Shown here piece by piece: positions 7,858 to 15,299 of a stretch of 64,000 nt of DNA. The stretch comes from Lentzea sp. NBRC 105346 (GTDB taxonomy: Bacteria; Actinomycetota; Actinomycetes; Mycobacteriales; Pseudonocardiaceae), in contig NZ_BSTQ01000013.1 in NCBI RefSeq assembly GCF_030269605.1, positions 124,001-188,000 on the forward strand, given 5' to 3'. Each line of letters opens with the position of its first letter. Position 1 is the first letter of the stretch. Position numbers and translations under genes: made by a program. The notes below the pieces were generated by a model that did not search any database, was not told the DNA's origin, and worked only from the letters and a program-made list of their open reading frames with translations.

Positions 7858-9940
7858 TGCCGGCCGCGACCGTCGTGGCGAGAATCCAGCCGGTGACGAT
7901 CAGCCCGGACGCGATCCACTGCGACGCGCCGGGCGTCTGCCACCGGTTCTTGTTGCCGAAGTCCACGATCGGCACCACCAGGTCGATCGTGTACAGCCAC
8001 GCGTTCCACGGCAGGTGGTCCTGCTCGTTGATCGGCACGAGATCCGGCTTGATCTCGAACCACAGGCTGCCGAGGAACCACGACACGACCAGCCAGCCCA
8101 GCGCCCGCGCCGGTCGGTACCCGTACCCGACCATGGACCGCTGCAGCCAGCTCCAGAAGAGCACCAGCGGCCCGAAGAACCGCATGCCCTCGGCGAGCGC
8201 GCGGTACCGCAGCCGTTGCTTCTCGATCATGACCGTGGACGCGTGCTCGTCGTTGCCGCTGGCCTGCAGCATCTCGGCGAACTGGTCGTACGGCCGGGGC
8301 CGGTAGGCCCGACGCGTCGCCTGCCGCAGCCAGTGCAGCCGTTGTTCGACCTGCTCGTCGTCGCGCAGGTCGATCGGGTGTGCGAGCGAGTCGTACCGGA
8401 AGTCGTCCAGGTCGATGTACCCGGTCGCCTCCCAGAACTTGTCGTTGTCGTCCAACGAGGTGCAGCGCGCCTGTCGCAACGTCACGTCGCCCTTCGGCGG
8501 CGAGACGACGTTGAGCATCAGCTCCGCGACCTGCATGCCCATGCCGTTCAACGCATGGCTGTCCAGCTTGTACCCGAGCACCGCGCCGTTGAAGTTCGCC
8601 ATGCGGCCGATCGTGGCGCGCCGGCATCGCACGCCGCCGTGCGCGACGAACTCCTTCTCGCCCTGCGCGCACACGAGGTCGCGGCCGATGACACCGCCGC
8701 CGATGTCCAGCGACGGCTTCTCCCGCGGCTGGTTGCGATAGCGGCCGGGCTGGGTGAGCCGGCTGCCGCGCAGGTCGAGGTTCGCGCCCACGTTGACGCC
8801 GCGCAGCTCGAGCCCGCCCGCGATCTCGGCGCCGCGCAACGCGAAGTTGCTGCCGACGCGGCACCGGTTGGCCAGCACCGCGTCCGCCTTCGGGTTGTCC
8901 ACTTTGGACCCGTCGAGGATGAGGCTGCCGAGCACGTGCAGGTCGACCATCCGCAGCTGGCCCTTGAGCCGCGAGCCGCGGCCGATGAAGTCGCCGCCGA
9001 TCTCCGCGCCGTCGAAGTGCAGCGCGCGCCCGTACCCGGTCGGCTCGTTGCCGATCGGCCGGGTCACCGCGTCGATCACCGAGTCCGCCATGGACAGCCG
9101 GCCGCCGATCTTGCCGTTCTTCATCCGCACGGTGCCCGCGCTGGCGAAGCCCAGGTCCAGCTCCACGTCGCCGCGCACGTCGATCCGGTCGAGCACGAGC
9201 GTCGCGCTGGGATCGGCGTGCGGGTCCGTGGTCACCTCGTAGGCCGTGCCGCGCGCCAGGGTCGCGCCGCGCAACGACAGGGCCGAGCTGATCCGCGCGT
9301 TGGCGAGGAACACCACGCCCCTGGAGGTGATCGCGCCGAGCAGGTTGCCGCCGATCTGCACGCCGTTGCCGTTGAGCGTCATGCCGTTCTCGTTGTCGAG
9401 CACGGCGTCGCCGAGGTTGCAGTTGCCGCCGATACGGGCGCCCGCGATCCGGATCTCGCCCTCGGACCTGATGCCGGGCGCGAGCAGTGCGCCGGCGAGC
9501 GTCAGCCGGTCCGCTAGTACGGTCTGGCCTTCGGGTTGGCGGAAGGTGCTGTCCCGCAACAGCAAGGAGCCGGAGATGTCCGCATCGGTCAGGTCCAGCT
9601 GACCGTCGATCGTGCAGCCGAGCAACGCGACGTCGTTGCTGCTGCTGAGGTTCCGGCCCGCGATGCCGGGTAGTGAACACCGGTCGAACTCGATGCCCGC
9701 GAGGCTGCTCTGGCGCAGGTCCGGCACGTTCTCGAAGGTGCAGCGGACGAACTCGAGCAGGTACGGCACTTCACACGCGCGCAGGTCAAACGTGCCGGTG
9801 ATGGTGCGGTCGATGACCCGGATGACCGGCGGCGTGCTCGGCTTGCGCCGAGGCAGCCGCCAGGTCCCCGAGTTGCTGTTGTTGTCCGGTTCCCCCAACC
9901 CCCGCAGCACGTCGGCCGCGGGGAGTTTGCTCAAGGCCAT
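7835..9940 (-). CDS. Large pentapeptide-like repeat protein with C-terminal membrane helices
   Basis: 701 residues. From about residue 40 to 500 it is built of short repeats with A/L/G at regular five-residue steps (for example LLRDSTF, GEIRIAGARIGGNCNLGDAV, GSNFALRGAEIAGGLELRGV), as in quadrilateral beta-helix pentapeptide proteins, though degenerate. A charged stretch follows, and the last 110 residues hold three likely membrane helices (about 610-630, 650-665, 675-695). Its ATG touches the TAA stop of the ABC ATPase gene with no spacer (TAAATG), so it belongs to the glutamate-uptake operon. Function unknown; related actinomycete proteins are annotated only as membrane proteins. Confidence 0.8.
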   Translation of the reverse strand: MALSKLPAADVLRGLGEPDNNSNSGTWRLPRRKPSTPPVIRVIDRTITGTFDLRACEVPYLLEFVRCTFENVPDLRQSSLAGIEFDRCSLPGIAGRNLSSSNDVALLGCTIDGQLDLTDADISGSLLLRDSTFRQPEGQTVLADRLTLAGALLAPGIRSEGEIRIAGARIGGNCNLGDAVLDNENGMTLNGNGVQIGGNLLGAITSRGVVFLANARISSALSLRGATLARGTAYEVTTDPHADPSATLVLDRIDVRGDVELDLGFASAGTVRMKNGKIGGRLSMADSVIDAVTRPIGNEPTGYGRALHFDGAEIGGDFIGRGSRLKGQLRMVDLHVLGSLILDGSKVDNPKADAVLANRCRVGSNFALRGAEIAGGLELRGVNVGANLDLRGSRLTQPGRYRNQPREKPSLDIGGGVIGRDLVCAQGEKEFVAHGGVRCRRATIGRMANFNGAVLGYKLDSHALNGMGMQVAELMLNVVSPPKGDVTLRQARCTSLDDNDKFWEATGYIDLDDFRYDSLAHPIDLRDDEQVEQRLHWLRQATRRAYRPRPYDQFAEMLQASGNDEHASTVMIEKQRLRYRALAEGMRFFGPLVLFWSWLQRSMVGYGYRPARALGWLVVSWFLGSLWFEIKPDLVPINEQDHLPWNAWLYTIDLVVPIVDFGNKNRWQTPGASQWIASGLIVTGWILATTVAAGITRMLKR

Positions 9941-10708
9941 TTACTCAGGATCACCCGGACCGTGGTGTGTCGGGTCCAAAACGCGCGAAAGGAAAGTTTT
10001 TGTCCTTTCCTGCTGCGGGTTTCCGATGACCTCTTCGGCCGGACCCTCCTCGACGACGTACCCGCCGTCCATGAAGAGCACCTTGTCCGCCACCTCGCGT
10101 GCGAACTGCATCTCGTGCGTCACCACGAGCATCGTCATGCCCTCTTGCGCGAGTTGCCGCATGACGCCGAGGACGTCGCCGACGAGCTCGGGGTCGAGCG
10201 CGGAGGTCGGCTCGTCGAACAGCATCACCTCGGGGTCCATCGACAACGCCCGCGCGATCGCGACACGTTGCTGCTGACCGCCGGAGAGCTGCGCGGGCAT
10301 CGCGTTGACCTTCTCGCTCAGCCCCACCCGCTCCAGGTTGCGCAGCGCGATCTCCTGCGCGGACTTCTCGTTGCGCTTGAGCACCTTGCGCTGCGCGACC
10401 GTCAGGTTGTTGACGACGGTCAGGTGACTGAACAGGTTGAACGACTGGAAGACCATGCCGATCTTCGTGCGGGCGGCGTCGATGTCGACGTCCGGGTCCG
10501 TCAGCTCCGTGCCGTTGACGACGATCTTGCCGCCCGTCGGCTCCTCCAGCAGGTTCACGCAACGCAGCAGGGTCGACTTGCCCGACCCGGACGGGCCGAT
10601 GATGCAGACGACCTCACCGCGCTGGACCGTCAGGTCGATGCCCTTGAGCACGTCCAGCGGTCCGAACGACTTCTTCAGTCCGCTGATCTCGACGCAGATG
10701 TCGCTCAT
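9941..10708 (-). CDS. glnQ: Amino-acid ABC transporter ATP-binding protein (GlnQ/GluA type)
   Basis: 255 residues, normal for polar amino-acid ABC ATPases. Walker A is GPSGSGKST, the signature is LSGGQQQRVAIARAL and Walker B is VMLFDEPTSALDP, followed by the switch VVTHEMQFA. It energises uptake of glutamate/glutamine-type substrates at the inner face of the membrane. Its ATG overlaps the permease stop by four bases (ATGA). Order in the operon is binding protein, permease, ATPase, pentapeptide-like protein. Confidence 0.95.
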   Translation of the reverse strand: MSDICVEISGLKKSFGPLDVLKGIDLTVQRGEVVCIIGPSGSGKSTLLRCVNLLEEPTGGKIVVNGTELTDPDVDIDAARTKIGMVFQSFNLFSHLTVVNNLTVAQRKVLKRNEKSAQEIALRNLERVGLSEKVNAMPAQLSGGQQQRVAIARALSMDPEVMLFDEPTSALDPELVGDVLGVMRQLAQEGMTMLVVTHEMQFAREVADKVLFMDGGYVVEEGPAEEVIGNPQQERTKTFLSRVLDPTHHGPGDPE

Positions 10709-11502
10709 ACGACGGACACCTTCTTCCCACCGGTGCGGCGTTCCAGGCGACGTGACAGGTAGCCGAGCGGCAACGTGATGATCAGGTAGGCCAGGCCTGC
10801 GACGAGGATCGGCGTCAGCGACGGGTTGCGGCTCAGCGTCTCGCGGCCGAACTTGGTCAGCTCGTACTGGGCGCCGGTCAGGCCGATGATGCTGATCAGC
10901 GACGAGTCCTTGGTCAGCAGGATCAGCTCGTTGGTCAGCGGCGGGAGGATGATCCGGAACGCCTGCGGGATCACGATCGTGACGTTCGTGCGGACGACCG
11001 ACATGCCGAGCGACCGGGCCGCCTCGACCTGTCCCTTCGGGACCGCCTGGATGCCCGCGCGGATCGTCTCGGCCATGTAGGCGGCACCGACGATGCCGAG
11101 CGCCAGCATGGCGGTCGAGTAGATGTCGAACAGCAGGTTGAACGCCAGCGGCACGCCCGCGCTGATCGCGATGAAGACCAGCAGCGCCGGGACGCCGCGG
11201 AAGAACTCGATGTAGATCGTGGCGAGCCACCGGTACGGCCCGACCGACGACAGCTTCATGAGCGCGAGCACCAGGCCGAGCGCGAGGCCGAAGGTGAACC
11301 CGAGCACGGTGTAGATGATCGTGTTCTTCAACGCGGTGACGATGATCGTCGGGAACATCTTGATCGCGACGTCGAGGTTGAAGAACGCGGTCCGGATCTT
11401 CTCCCAGTCGGCGAAGATCGCGATGAGCGCGGCCACCAGGACGAGGAGGCCGTACTGCGCGTACCTGAAGTACTGGGCGCGCTTGCGTTTGGACATCGCC
11501 AT
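10705..11502 (-). CDS. Amino-acid ABC transporter permease
   Basis: 265 residues with five to six membrane helices and the HisM/GlnP-type signature, including YIEFFRGVPALLVF and the EAA loop GQVEAARSLGM. Only one permease is present, so the transporter probably uses a homodimer, unlike GluC/GluD pairs. The ATG at 11502 has an AGGAG site nine bases upstream. It is separated from the binding-protein gene by a 75-base gap holding a strong hairpin. Confidence 0.94.
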   Translation of the reverse strand: MAMSKRKRAQYFRYAQYGLLVLVAALIAIFADWEKIRTAFFNLDVAIKMFPTIIVTALKNTIIYTVLGFTFGLALGLVLALMKLSSVGPYRWLATIYIEFFRGVPALLVFIAISAGVPLAFNLLFDIYSTAMLALGIVGAAYMAETIRAGIQAVPKGQVEAARSLGMSVVRTNVTIVIPQAFRIILPPLTNELILLTKDSSLISIIGLTGAQYELTKFGRETLSRNPSLTPILVAGLAYLIITLPLGYLSRRLERRTGGKKVSVV

Positions 11503-11539
11503 GGTCAGCGGCTCCTAGCGACTTGGTTCGGACATGCGG

Positions 11540-11566
11540 CGGGGCCGGTGAAAATCACCGGCCCCG
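11540..11566 (-). terminator. Intercistronic hairpin between binding-protein and permease genes
   Basis: Twelve-base-pair perfect stem (CGGGGCCGGTGA at 11540-11551, complement at 11555-11566) with a three-base loop and no T-run on the operon strand. Placed 12 bases after the binding-protein stop. In ABC operons such stems stabilise or partly terminate the transcript so that binding protein is made in excess. Confidence 0.7.
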
Positions 11567-11577
11567 TGCGAAACCGG

Positions 11578-12396
11578 CTACTTCTTCTCCGGCTTCTTGC
11601 CGAACCACTTCTCGTAGATCTTGTCGTACTCGCCGCTTTCCTTGGCCTTCTTCAGGACCTCGTTGACCTTGGCGAGGAGCTTGGTGTTGCCCTTCTTGAT
11701 GCCGATGCCGTACTGCTCGCCGGTGTTGAACTCGGCGGTGACCTCGGTCTCCGGGAACTCCTTGGCGTAGTCGAAGACCACGCCGTTGTCGTTGATCACC
11801 GCGTCGACGGCGCCGGTGCGGACGGCCGTCTCGGAGAGCGGCAGGTCCTCGAACTGGACGACCTCGTAGCCGTTGGCGGCCTTGTTGTCGTTGGCGTACT
11901 TCTCACCGGTGGTGTCCTGCTGGACGCCGATCTTCTTGCCCTTGAGGTCCGCGAGGCTCTTGTACGGAGCGCCCTTCTTCACCAGCAGCGCCTGCGTGGC
12001 GTCGAAGTACGGGTCGGAGAAGTCGATCGCCTGCTTGCGCTCGTCGGTGATCGTCATGCCCGCCGCCGCGAGGTCGCACCGCCCGGTGTTGAGCGCGGCG
12101 CCCGAGGTGATCGTCTCGAACGGGGTGTCGAAGATCTCCTGCTTGACGTTGAGCTCCTTGGCCACCAGGTCGACGAGGTCGACGTCGAAGCCGATCGTCT
12201 TGTCGCCCTCGGTGTACTGGAACGGCTTGTAGGAGAGGTGCGTGCAGGTGACGAGCTTGCCGCTCTGCACGAGGGCGATGTCGCCACCGCCACTGCTGGA
12301 CCCCTGGTTCACCGGCGTCGCGCAGCCCGTTGCTGCCATCACGGCCAGCCCCAACGCCGGGATCAGGGCCAGCACCTGCCTGGTTCGACGAGCCAC
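11578..12396 (-). CDS. Glutamate-type ABC transporter substrate-binding lipoprotein
   Basis: 272 residues. The GTG at 12396 is chosen because GAGGAG lies seven bases upstream and it places a basic N-terminus (VARRTRQV) before a hydrophobic stretch ending in the lipobox AATGC; longer in-frame forms have no ribosome site. The mature part is a family-3 solute-binding protein: HLSYKPFQYTEG, IGFDVDLVDLVAKEL, AAAGMTITDERKQAIDFSDP and KKIGVQQDTTGEKY. It binds the amino acid outside the membrane and delivers it to the permease encoded next. The upstream region holds two overlapping inverted repeats. Confidence 0.95.
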   Translation of the reverse strand: MARRTRQVLALIPALGLAVMAATGCATPVNQGSSSGGGDIALVQSGKLVTCTHLSYKPFQYTEGDKTIGFDVDLVDLVAKELNVKQEIFDTPFETITSGAALNTGRCDLAAAGMTITDERKQAIDFSDPYFDATQALLVKKGAPYKSLADLKGKKIGVQQDTTGEKYANDNKAANGYEVVQFEDLPLSETAVRTGAVDAVINDNGVVFDYAKEFPETEVTAEFNTGEQYGIGIKKGNTKLLAKVNEVLKKAKESGEYDKIYEKWFGKKPEKK

Positions 12397-12487
12397 TGCG
12401 TCACTCCTCGTAACTGTTGCGGACGAGTGACCGGGATACTGCCACTTGGGTGACCTGATGCACAGCACGTGCGTGTTACAGAGGGCG

Positions 12488-12556
12488 TTCACGCATGACT
12501 CTTGCGTGAAATACCCCATCCAGCCCCTGTTTGTTGCGCGGAATGGGGTATTTCAC
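12488..12556. promoter_or_regulatory. Two overlapping inverted repeats upstream of glutamate operon / downstream of glycosidase
   Basis: TTCACGCA (12488-12495) pairs with TGCGTGAA (12503-12510). The GTGAA of that right arm also begins GTGAAATACCCCA (12506-12518), which pairs perfectly with TGGGGTATTTCAC at 12544-12556. The two stems cannot both form. The segment follows the glycosidase stop (12590, leftward) by 34 bases and lies 92-160 bases before the binding-protein start, so it could end glycosidase transcription, or be an operator or switch for the transport operon. Confidence 0.5.
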
Positions 12557-12589
12557 ACAACGTATGCACGAAATGCTGTCGCGCGACGA

Positions 12590-15199
12590 CTAACCGTGGT
12601 GTCGCTTGATCAACAGGCCTGCGACCAGGGCAGTCCATCCGGTCTGGTGTGAGGCACCGAGCCCCTCACCGGTGTCGCCGTCGAAGTACTCCGAGAAGGT
12701 CACGTGCTCACGCCAGAGCGGGTGGTCGGACGCCTCGATGCGCTTGCCGTCGCTCGGCCGGCGGCCATCGGCGTCCGGCAGGAACAGCGACACCAGCCTG
12801 CGGGCCAGCTCGTCCGCCGCCTGGCCCGCGGTCAGCTGCCGGCCCGAGCCGCTGGGCAGCTCCACCCGGAACGCGCCGTCGGCGAACCCGTCGACCGTCT
12901 CCAGCGCCTCGACCAGCAGCGCGTTGATCGGGAACCAGATCGGTCCGCGCCAGTTCGAGTTGCCGCCGAACATGGGCGTGTGCGACTCGCCCGGCTCGTA
13001 GCCCATCCGGTGCTCCTGGCCGGCGACGATCACCTCGAGTCCCTCGCGGTGCGCCGCGCTCAGGCTTCGGATGCCGTGCGGCGACAGGAACTCGTGCTCG
13101 TCGAACATCCGGTGCAGCACCCGCCGCACCTTCGCCTCGTCGAGCAGGCTGACCAGCGCGCCCTTGTCGCCGTAGCGGATGAACTGGCGCAGCTCCGGCC
13201 GGCGCGTGAGCAGGTGGTTCAGCCGGCTGGTGAAGCCGGGCAGGTCGGTGAGCACCCACGGCTCCAGCACGGCGTTGGCCAGCAGCGGGATGAGGCCGAC
13301 CATCGACCGCACGCGCACGGGCTCCGACACGGTGCCGTTGCTGACCCGGTCGTAGCAGAACCCGTCCTCCTCGTTCCAGATGCCGGTGTTCGTGCTGCCG
13401 AAGTTCGTGAACGCCTCGGCGATGCTCAGGAAGTGCTCGACGAACTTCGTCGCCACGTCCTCGTAGGACTCGTCCTCGCGCGCCAGCTCCAGCGCGATCT
13501 GCATGAGGTGCAGGCTGTACGCGGCCATCCAGCTGGTCGCGTCGCTCTGCTCGAGCCGCCACTCGCCGAGCATCGGCTCGGACCGGTTGATCGGCCCGAT
13601 GTTGTCCATGCCGAGGAACCCGCCCTCGAACAGGTAGCTGCCGTCGGCGTCCTTGCGGTTGACCCACCACGAGAAGTTGAGCAGCAGCTTGTGGAAGATC
13701 TTCGCGAGGAACCGCCGGTCCCAGCCGCCGTCCATCCGGTAGACCTGCAGCGCGGCCCACGCGTGCACCGGCGGGTTGACGTCGCCGAACTCCCACTCGT
13801 ACGCGGGCAGCTGGCCGTTCGGGTGCATCAGCCACTCGCGGCACAGCAGGAGCAGCTGCTCCTTCGCGAACGCCGGGTCGACGAGCGTGAACGGGATCGT
13901 GTGGAACGCCAGGTCCCACGCGGCGAACCAGGGGTACTCCCACTCGTCCGGCATGGAGATCACGTCGGCCACGTCGATGTGCCGCCAGTGGGCGTTCCGT
14001 GCGTTGTGCCTGGTCTGCTGCTGGATCGGGTCGCCGTCGAACCAGTCGCGGGTGCGGTAGCGGTAGTGCTGCTTGGTCCACATCAGCCCGGCGAGCGCCT
14101 TGCGCAGCACCTGCTTCTCATGGCCCTGGACGTCGAACGCGTCGAAGAACTCGTCGGCTTCCCGTTTCCGGGCGTCCACTGTGGACTCGAAGTCGCGGAA
14201 CGGGTCCTCGTGGTGATGCTGGGTGAGCCGAAGCCGGATGGTGACGGTCTCACCGGGCTCGACCGGGTCGAACGAGTACCAGGCGGCCACCTTCGTACCG
14301 GGCTCGCTCGTGTCGTCCGGTCCGACGACCTGACAGGTGGTCGTCCTGTTCCTGACGACGTACTCGTCGATGCCGTCCTTGGTGAACCTGGTGGGGTTCG
14401 GCGTTCCGTACAGCGCTTCGTCGTTGGTCTCGTTGTCCGTGACGAGCAACGTCGGCGTGCCCTCGACGTGCAGCGTGTACCGGCCCAGCTGCCCGTGTTC
14501 GGCGACGAAGCTCCTGCCATTGGTCGTGCTGCCGATGATCGAGCAACGCCGGTCGTCGCGGCCCCACGCCCAGGTGTTGCGGAACCACAGCTGCGGCAAC
14601 AGGTGCAGCGGCGCTTCCTCGGGCCCGTGGTTGGTGGCGTCGATCCGGATGCAGATGTCGTCGGTGTCCGCCTTGGCGTAGGTGACCGTGACGTCGAAGA
14701 AGCGGTTCTCGTGGAAGACGCCGGTGTCGGCGAGCTCGGGCTCCCGGTCGGTCCGGTCGGCCTCGCGCGCCAGCCGGCGGAGCTCCTCGTACGGGAACTC
14801 CGCCTGCGGGTAGCGGTAGAGCACCTGCATCCACGAGTGGGTGGGCGTCCCGTCGGTCACCCACCAGTGCTCCTTGACGTCCTCACCGTGGTTGCCCTCG
14901 TCGTTGGTGAGGCCGAAGTACCGCTCCTTGAGGATCGGGTCCTTCCCGTTCCACAGGGCGAGCCCGAAGTTGAGGAACCCGTGCAGGTCGCAGATGCCGG
15001 CGATGCCGTCCTCGCCCCAGCGGTAGGCCCGCGACCGCGCGTGGTCGAACGGGAACGACGACCACGCGTCGCCGCCCGCCGAGTAGTCCTCGCGCACGGT
15101 GCCCCACTGGCGTCCGGCCAGGTACGGGCCCCACAGCCGCCACGGGGAGGTCGGGGTCCCCGAGTCGGCGAGACGCGCCCGTTCCGCTTGCTCGCTCAT
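12590..15199 (-). CDS. GH63-like (MGH1-type) glycoside hydrolase, large form
   Basis: 869 residues, no signal peptide, cytoplasmic. The N-terminal third is a beta-sandwich with WGPYLAGRQWGTVREDYS and LWNGKDPILKERYFGLTNDE. The C-terminal part is an (alpha/alpha)6 barrel with WFAAWDLAFH, GFLGMDNIGP, NSNWRGPIWFPINALLVEAL and TGWTALVAGLL, as in GH63/mannosylglycerate-hydrolase-like enzymes. Actinobacterial proteins of this size are annotated as glucosidases; the natural substrate is not known. The ATG at 15199 is preferred because a CACACT -10-like box lies six bases upstream, suggesting a leaderless mRNA; an ATG at 15217 is the alternative. Confidence 0.88.
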   Translation of the reverse strand: MSEQAERARLADSGTPTSPWRLWGPYLAGRQWGTVREDYSAGGDAWSSFPFDHARSRAYRWGEDGIAGICDLHGFLNFGLALWNGKDPILKERYFGLTNDEGNHGEDVKEHWWVTDGTPTHSWMQVLYRYPQAEFPYEELRRLAREADRTDREPELADTGVFHENRFFDVTVTYAKADTDDICIRIDATNHGPEEAPLHLLPQLWFRNTWAWGRDDRRCSIIGSTTNGRSFVAEHGQLGRYTLHVEGTPTLLVTDNETNDEALYGTPNPTRFTKDGIDEYVVRNRTTTCQVVGPDDTSEPGTKVAAWYSFDPVEPGETVTIRLRLTQHHHEDPFRDFESTVDARKREADEFFDAFDVQGHEKQVLRKALAGLMWTKQHYRYRTRDWFDGDPIQQQTRHNARNAHWRHIDVADVISMPDEWEYPWFAAWDLAFHTIPFTLVDPAFAKEQLLLLCREWLMHPNGQLPAYEWEFGDVNPPVHAWAALQVYRMDGGWDRRFLAKIFHKLLLNFSWWVNRKDADGSYLFEGGFLGMDNIGPINRSEPMLGEWRLEQSDATSWMAAYSLHLMQIALELAREDESYEDVATKFVEHFLSIAEAFTNFGSTNTGIWNEEDGFCYDRVSNGTVSEPVRVRSMVGLIPLLANAVLEPWVLTDLPGFTSRLNHLLTRRPELRQFIRYGDKGALVSLLDEAKVRRVLHRMFDEHEFLSPHGIRSLSAAHREGLEVIVAGQEHRMGYEPGESHTPMFGGNSNWRGPIWFPINALLVEALETVDGFADGAFRVELPSGSGRQLTAGQAADELARRLVSLFLPDADGRRPSDGKRIEASDHPLWREHVTFSEYFDGDTGEGLGASHQTGWTALVAGLLIKRHHG

Positions 15200-15299
15200 G
15201 GCCCCAGTGTGAGGCATCGATTCAGAAGATCTGTTGCACCCCGGTCAGGACTGGGGTCTTTCTCACTCGATCCGCTGGTTGTAACGCTGAGGCGCGAAT

